A stretch of DNA of 11,308 nucleotides from the NCBI GenBank assembly GCA_002348535.1, contig DEBL01000349.1, forward strand, positions 5,171 through 16,478. The letters run 5' to 3'. Made by a program: the position numbers and the translations under genes. This DNA comes from Deltaproteobacteria bacterium UBA2957. GTDB taxonomy: Bacteria > Myxococcota_A > UBA796. The notes under the pieces are model-generated. The model was given only the letters and a program-made list of their open reading frames with translations, did not search any database and was not told the origin of the DNA. Positions 7,540 to 11,308 of the stretch are shown piece after piece (within the stretch, counting starts at the first letter, position 1; each line of letters begins with the position of its first letter).

Positions 7540-8517
7540 ATGAAGGCAGGCTCAAGTACAGCACGTGCGGCCCTGCGGTGGCTCCGGGTTGGCGTCACTT
7601 CTCTTGCGCTTTGGTGGGTCTGCAGCAAGGTGGACATCGCGAAACTCGGCGATGTGCTGGTCGTGACGCCGGGGGTTGTCTTTTTGGCACCTCTGATTGG
7701 GGTTGCGGTGAACACCACGCTGCTGGCCTATCGCATGAGGATCTTATTTCGCGCCATGGGTGCGCACCTGAGTCTGGGCATCCTCATACGGATTCTCTGC
7801 CGCAGTGCATTCGCCGGCCTCGTGTTGCCCCAAGGTGGCGCGGAAGTGGTCAAGGGGGCACTGCTGGCGCGGACATCGGTCGGACTGGGTCCAGCGGTGG
7901 CGGGGTTGGTGACTGTGAAGTTGACCCACATGCCGACTTTGGCCGTGCTGCTTGGCTTGGCACTCGCGACAGGGACGCTCGACGCTGAACCGATGCTGGC
8001 GGGTGTGGCCGTTGCGTACCTTGCCGCAGCCCTACTCATTGGCGCTGTGCTGGTCCTTGATGTCGACGTACCAAAATGGACTCCAACGCCGATCGCGACC
8101 CGCTTGAACCCGTTGATGGCCGCCATTCGTTCGTTGCGCGACCACAAGAGAGCGTTGTGGTGGTGCATGGCGCTCTCTGCGCCGTCGATGCTGATCAACG
8201 GCCTCGTGATCTGGACACTGATTGGCCACTTCGGTGAGGCATGGCCGCTGTTGGATGTGTTGTTGCTGGTGCCGGCCATGGATGCCTTGATTTTGTTGCC
8301 CATAAGTGTGTCGGGCATCGGAGTGCGCGAGTCCGTATTTGCGATCGCGTTCGCATCGCGGGGCCTGCCTATGGACTCTGCGATTGCGATTGGACTGATT
8401 CGTTGGACTGGAGAACTCACGCGAGCCGCAATCGGATGTATGCTATGGCTGCTCACAGCAACCGGCAGGTCGGACGCGACCGATTCAGCCACGCGAGGAG
8501 GTACAGAACATGACTGA
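7540..8517 (+). CDS. Flippase-like integral membrane protein (UPF0104/YbhN, LPG_synthase_TM family)
   Basis: This 325-residue polytopic inner-membrane protein has roughly seven to nine hydrophobic segments, the clearest at about 41-63, 117-143, 150-174, 205-228, 237-258 and 279-307. It carries the hallmarks of the family that includes YbhN, AglD and the membrane half of MprF. A 'GLVLPQGGAEVVKGALL' motif at 93-109 matches the conserved loop in which Pro-Gly is typical. 'PISVSGIGVRE' at 254-264 matches the family's P-x-S-x-GxGxRE signature near the C terminus. Members are associated with lipid or lipid-linked-substrate movement or lysyl-lipid export, but the substrate here is unknown. There is no soluble synthase domain, so it is not a full MprF. 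It heads an operon: its stop overlaps the next gene by 8 bp (ATGACTGA), implying coupled translation with the response regulator. The start lacks a recognisable Shine-Dalgarno sequence. Confidence 0.88.
   Translation: MKAGSSTARAALRWLRVGVTSLALWWVCSKVDIAKLGDVLVVTPGVVFLAPLIGVAVNTTLLAYRMRILFRAMGAHLSLGILIRILCRSAFAGLVLPQGGAEVVKGALLARTSVGLGPAVAGLVTVKLTHMPTLAVLLGLALATGTLDAEPMLAGVAVAYLAAALLIGAVLVLDVDVPKWTPTPIATRLNPLMAAIRSLRDHKRALWWCMALSAPSMLINGLVIWTLIGHFGEAWPLLDVLLLVPAMDALILLPISVSGIGVRESVFAIAFASRGLPMDSAIAIGLIRWTGELTRAAIGCMLWLLTATGRSDATDSATRGGTEHD
8495..8501 (+). promoter_or_regulatory. Strong ribosome binding site GAGGAGG of the response regulator gene
   Basis: GAGGAGG lies inside the 3' end of the flippase gene, eight bases before the ATG at 8510. 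It fixes that ATG as the start and supports translational coupling across the 8-bp overlap. Confidence 0.75.
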
Positions 8518-9229
8518 TGCAGGCAGCGCCCCAGTGCAGATACTCGTGATTGAGGATGAGGACGACATTCGGAATCTCGTCGTCATGAACCTGCGACGGG
8601 CAGGGTTTGAGGTGATCAGCGCCGGGAACGGAACCGATGGCCTAAGTCGCTTGCGGGAACACAGGCCGCCCGTACTGTTGTTGGACCTCATGTTGCCCGA
8701 CATGTCCGGTGAGGAGATTTGCGCAACCTTGCGGGCAGATCCGGACACAAAAGGAACCTACGTCATCATGGTCACTGCGCGTACGGAAGAGCAAGACCGC
8801 ATTGCAGGATTCGAGGTGGGTGCGGATGACTACGTGCCCAAACCCTTCAGCGTTAAAGAACTTGTGCTCCGGGTCAAGGCCGCAGCGCGGCGTACCGCAA
8901 CGGCTGACATGCCCAGCGACGCGGCACCCGACGAGTTCGAGATGGGCACACTCAAGGTGGACAATCGGGCCCATCGAGTCTGGATCGACGGCGAAGAAGT
9001 TGAGCTCACCAGCACGGAGTACAAACTCCTGATTTACTTGGCGACGAGTGAAGGCAAGATGTGCAGCCGTGGTGAGTTGCTGGAGCAAGTGTGGGAGCTT
9101 CCTCCCACCTTGAATACGCGGACGGTGGACACCCATGTCAAGCGGCTTCGGCAAAAGCTGCGGAGTGCTGCTGTGTTGGTGCAGACGGTACGAGGGGCCG
9201 GGTACCGGTTTAGCGACGAGGCGCAGTGA
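8510..9229 (+). CDS. OmpR/PhoB-family response regulator
   Basis: This 239-residue two-component transcription factor has an N-terminal receiver domain (about 10-125). Its acidic pocket is E15/D16, the phospho-acceptor is D59 in 'LLLDLMLPDMSG', the switch residue is T89, and the conserved Lys is K111 in 'VPKPFS'. After an acidic Ala/Pro linker (about 128-142) comes a winged-helix DNA-binding domain (about 143-236), with 'ELTSTEYKLLIYLA', the recognition helix around 202-217 ('NTRTVDTHVKRLRQKL') and the closing wing 'TVRGAGYRF'. All catalytic residues are intact, so it should be phosphorylated by the kinase encoded 15 bp downstream and bind direct-repeat promoters as a dimer. It resembles PhoB/PhoP-type regulators, but no pst or phoU gene is in view, so the phosphate role is not claimed. 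Confidence 0.96.
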   Translation: MTDAGSAPVQILVIEDEDDIRNLVVMNLRRAGFEVISAGNGTDGLSRLREHRPPVLLLDLMLPDMSGEEICATLRADPDTKGTYVIMVTARTEEQDRIAGFEVGADDYVPKPFSVKELVLRVKAAARRTATADMPSDAAPDEFEMGTLKVDNRAHRVWIDGEEVELTSTEYKLLIYLATSEGKMCSRGELLEQVWELPPTLNTRTVDTHVKRLRQKLRSAAVLVQTVRGAGYRFSDEAQ

Positions 9230-9244
9230 TCGGAGCGGAAACGA

Positions 9245-10294
9245 GTGAGGAGCGTGGTGGCCGACGCTGAAAAGACCATTGCTGAGGTTTTGATCGAGCG
9301 GAGCCCAAACGGGATCATGGTGACCGGCGCCAACGGCTTGATCCGTGCCGTGAATCCAGCCGTGCACAGCATGATTCCGGTCGTACCCGATGCGGTCGGC
9401 CGCTACCCGTCTCAGGTTCTGTCGGTGGAGAGGCTGGCCGACGCCATGAGCCCTGCGGTTGATGAGGAAGTCGAGTTTCACTTTGAGTCTGGCAACCGAA
9501 CGGTGCTCGTGAAAGTGGTCCCCATGGACGGTGGGCGGCTCGCCATTCTCCAAGATGTCACGATGTTCGCGCAGGCCGAGAGCCACCGGCGTGAGTTCGT
9601 TGCAAACGTCAGTCACGAACTCCGTACACCGGCCACGTCAATCGCCGGCTACGCAGAAACGTTGCTGGACGATGCAGAGACGATGGACGAGTTTACGCAT
9701 GAGATGGTGTCGGTCATCCACCGCAATGCGCAGCGACTGATTGCCCTCTTCGATGACCTGCTTCATTTGTCCCGTATCGACGCGCGAGAGGAGCCGCTTG
9801 ATGTGCAGCCCATGGCACTGCACAGCATCATCACCGAGGCGCTCGACAAAGGTCGGTCTCCTGCTGATGAGAAGCACATCACGCTCAATAACTTTGTGGA
9901 TGCTGACCTAGTGGTCAACAGCAACCGGGATGCCCTCGGCCATATTTTTGGAAATCTCGTTGAGAACGCGATCAAGTACAGCCAAGAAGGCGGAATGGTC
10001 AGTGTTCGAGCCTCAGCACGGGACGAAGGCCGCGTGTTGGTGGAGGTGATTGATGTCGGTTTCGGGATCGATCCGAGTCTTCACGAGCGAATTTTCGAGC
10101 GGTTCTATCGGGTCGACAAGGGCCGGTCCCGTGCGCAAGGCGGAACCGGGCTCGGCCTCGCCATTGTCAAGCGTCTGTGTCATGCCGTAGGGGCAAGCGT
10201 TGATGTAAAGTCGAAGTTGGGCAAGGGGAGCGTATTTCGTGTGCTGTTGCCCGGTGCCGAGGACCTCGCCAAAGCCCGTCGGCCCGAGAAGTAA
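9245..10294 (+). CDS. PhoR-like sensor histidine kinase without transmembrane segments
   Basis: This 349-residue kinase partners the upstream regulator. It has a PAS-like sensor domain (about 12-108: 'ERSPNGIMVTGANGLIRAVN') and a DHp helix pair with the H box 'FVANVSHELRTPATSIAGY', His124 being the phosphorylation site. The catalytic ATPase domain (about 225-336) has the N box 'NLVENAIKYS' (N237, N241), the G1 box 'DVGFGI' (270-275), the F box 'ERFYR' and the G2 box 'GGTGLGLAI' (299-307). PhoR-type kinases usually have N-terminal membrane helices, but here the chain starts only about 12 residues before the PAS domain with no hydrophobic segment, so it should be cytosolic. The GTG at 9245 is preceded by GGAG (9232-9235); alternative GTGs at 9254 and 9257 would shorten it by three or four residues without changing this conclusion. 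It lies 15 bp after the regulator stop, in the same operon. Confidence 0.95.
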   Translation: MRSVVADAEKTIAEVLIERSPNGIMVTGANGLIRAVNPAVHSMIPVVPDAVGRYPSQVLSVERLADAMSPAVDEEVEFHFESGNRTVLVKVVPMDGGRLAILQDVTMFAQAESHRREFVANVSHELRTPATSIAGYAETLLDDAETMDEFTHEMVSVIHRNAQRLIALFDDLLHLSRIDAREEPLDVQPMALHSIITEALDKGRSPADEKHITLNNFVDADLVVNSNRDALGHIFGNLVENAIKYSQEGGMVSVRASARDEGRVLVEVIDVGFGIDPSLHERIFERFYRVDKGRSRAQGGTGLGLAIVKRLCHAVGASVDVKSKLGKGSVFRVLLPGAEDLAKARRPEK

Positions 10295-10401
10295 GGTGCC
10301 TTGACCAGCAAAAAGACTGCATCAACCAAGTACATTGATGTACAATCTCGAGGACAAGTGCTGGGTGGGCGCTTGGTACACTGCTTGATTCAAGGGTTTC
10401 T
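10295..10401. promoter_or_regulatory. Intergenic region with palindromes upstream of the lipoprotein gene
   Basis: These 107 bp between the kinase stop and the lipoprotein ATG contain a 14-bp inverted repeat GTACATTGATGTAC (10330-10343, six-base arms, two-base centre) and an 11-bp one CTTGATTCAAG (10384-10394) just before the start codon. TTGACC (10301-10306) is a -35-like hexamer but is not well spaced from any -10. TACAAT (10341-10346) and an extended-type TGGTACACT (10374-10382) are -10 candidates. No intrinsic terminator for the upstream operon is visible. Confidence 0.35.
10330..10343. promoter_or_regulatory. 14-bp inverted repeat, possible operator
   Basis: GTACAT-TG-ATGTAC is a perfect six-base-arm palindrome that abuts the TACAAT -10 candidate. 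A dimeric regulator bound here would cover that promoter. It is inferred from symmetry and position only; no second copy of the complete element was noticed in the window. Confidence 0.3.
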
Positions 10402-11308
10402 ATGACTGCTCGTTACGTCCTGTTGGCGGCTCTGGCTTGGATGGCCGGCTGCACAGAATACAAGCTTGAAGCCGGAGCCGATGCGATGCCGGCGGACGAT
10501 ACAGCCTCGTCTGGATGGGATGCCGACGCTGACGACACGGCGACCCCGAGCGGCTACGATTCGGCGATTAAGGGTCGCGTGTGTGACTCGCTTGGCGATG
10601 GCTGGGTCGTGGGTGCGTATGTGTACACGACCTTCGATTCAGACGGCGACGGTGACCATGACGCCCGCGTCGAAGATTCAACGGACATCGAAGGGCGATT
10701 CATGCTTGCGGGTTTGCCGGCGGGGCGCGACTACGTGGTCAATGTGGTCAAGGGGAGCTTTGAGTTGACCTTCGACGTGACCCTCACGAGCGGCACCTAT
10801 GAGATCCCAGAAGAAGAATGTGCCTTGGCTCCCCCAAACATCGCCGTCGTTTCCGGGGATTACGACCACATCGAAGACATCATCGCGGCAATGGGGCTTG
10901 AGTACACCCTGTTTGAGGGGTCGTTTTATTCGGAGGAATACCTGAACTTCCTGCGTGACCCTGCGGCGATGGCTGAGTTTGACATCATCTTCTTCAACTG
11001 CGGTGTGAACAGCGACTGGTATTCGTACTACCCCGATGAAATTAGAGGCAACATCCGTGACTTTGTGATCGCAGGCGGCTCGGTCTACACTTCGGACTGG
11101 GCGTACTATTTTGTGGAGTCATCGTTTCCTGCTTGGCTGACCTTCTACGGAGATGACGCCGTGTACGGTGCTGCTCAGCGCGGAGTGGCTGAGTCGGTAT
11201 TGGCGCGAGTGGAAGACCCTACGATGCAGGCCATCATCGGTGAGCCCGTTGCATCCATTAACTTCGACCTTGACCTGTGGGTGGTTCTGGAGTCCGTCGG
11301 TCCGGATG
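10402..11308 (+). CDS. 5' part of lipoprotein with carboxypeptidase-regulatory-like and amidotransferase-like domains
   Basis: The frame opens with ATG at 10402 and stays open to the window edge, giving 302 codons and a partial gene. It has a clear lipoprotein signal: a positively charged n-region, a hydrophobic core and the lipobox W-M-A-G-C with the lipidated Cys at 17. An Asp-rich linker follows (about 22-54, including 'DADADDTATPSG'). Residues about 56-135 resemble a carboxypeptidase-regulatory-like (CarboxypepD_reg) beta-sandwich with an EF-hand-like 'DSDGDGDHD' (79-87) and 'GRFMLAGLPAGRDYVVNV'. From about 145 onward the chain looks like a class I glutamine amidotransferase/ThuA-like alpha-beta fold: 'NIAVVSGDYDHIEDIIAAMG', 'FDIIFFNCG' and 'IRDFVIAGGSVYTSDW'. 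Catalytic competence is doubtful: the usual Cys-His-Glu triad is not demonstrated, and C200 is only a candidate. AAGGG (10392-10396) is a weak ribosome binding site. It is probably an outer-membrane-anchored periplasmic or surface protein of unknown function. Confidence 0.82.
   Translation, partial: MTARYVLLAALAWMAGCTEYKLEAGADAMPADDTASSGWDADADDTATPSGYDSAIKGRVCDSLGDGWVVGAYVYTTFDSDGDGDHDARVEDSTDIEGRFMLAGLPAGRDYVVNVVKGSFELTFDVTLTSGTYEIPEEECALAPPNIAVVSGDYDHIEDIIAAMGLEYTLFEGSFYSEEYLNFLRDPAAMAEFDIIFFNCGVNSDWYSYYPDEIRGNIRDFVIAGGSVYTSDWAYYFVESSFPAWLTFYGDDAVYGAAQRGVAESVLARVEDPTMQAIIGEPVASINFDLDLWVVLESVGPD

Noticed and set aside
7728..8492. 254-residue - strand open frame opposite the flippase gene
   Set aside because: It is the antisense shadow of a membrane protein whose family signatures are clear on the + strand.
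8642..9616. 324-residue - strand open frame across the regulator-kinase junction
   Set aside because: The + strand encodes a complete response regulator and kinase with all signature residues; the reverse frame has no domain pattern and is rich in His, Arg and Leu typical of antisense frames.
8510..10294. Naming the two-component pair phoB/phoR
   Set aside because: The regulator is PhoB-like, but the kinase lacks membrane segments and no phosphate-transport or phoU genes are visible, so a phosphate role is not supported.
1..11308. CRISPR array, insertion sequence, tRNA/rRNA or known defence system
   Set aside because: No spaced identical repeats, transposase or integrase motifs, terminal inverted repeats, RNA-gene patterns or defence effectors were recognised. 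The tandem ABC protein is repair UvrA, not a defence ATPase.

Overview
The window looks like chromosomal DNA from a moderately GC-rich, Gram-negative bacterium, most plausibly of the Myxococcota/Bradymonadota ('deltaproteobacterial') kind. The clues are the truncated genes at both edges. One encodes an Asp/Ala-repeat linker followed by a beta-rich PPC-like domain. The other encodes a lipoprotein with an Asp-rich linker, a carboxypeptidase-regulatory-like domain and a glutamine-amidotransferase-like domain. A double-length UvrA and a flippase-type membrane protein fit that assignment. It is inferred from protein style, not from any marker gene.

Layout, left to right. (1) 1-534, + strand: 3' part of a secreted/surface protein gene that starts outside the window. 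(2) 601-6186, - strand: a single uninterrupted 1861-residue gene for a tandem-fused UvrA. It has two complete UvrA units in one chain, hence four ABC ATPase sites, all with intact Walker A, signature and Walker B motifs. (3) 6231-6611, + strand: a 126-residue single-domain rhodanese, divergent from uvrA across 44 bp. (4) 6592-7494, - strand: a 300-residue probable exported beta-rich protein of unknown function, whose 3' end overlaps the rhodanese gene by 20 bp. (5) 7540-10294, + strand: a compact three-gene operon of a UPF0104/YbhN-type flippase-like membrane protein, an OmpR/PhoB-type response regulator and a PhoR-like histidine kinase without membrane segments. (6) 10295-10401: a 107-bp intergenic region with two small palindromes. 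(7) 10402 to the window end, + strand: the 5' part of a lipoprotein gene.

How the genes relate. UvrA is the damage-recognition ATPase of nucleotide excision repair. Its neighbours have no obvious role in repair. The flippase gene overlaps the regulator gene by 8 bp and the regulator is 15 bp from the kinase, so these three are very probably co-transcribed. The two-component pair may respond to an intracellular signal, because the kinase has a PAS domain but no transmembrane anchor. The edge genes encode envelope proteins of the same lineage-specific style but are not otherwise linked.

I see no mobile element, CRISPR array, RNA gene or defence system. The most interesting points are the asymmetric tandem UvrA, in which the UvrB-binding region of the second copy looks degenerate; possible leaderless starts for the divergent pair at 7494/7540; and the amidotransferase-like lipoprotein cut by the right edge.
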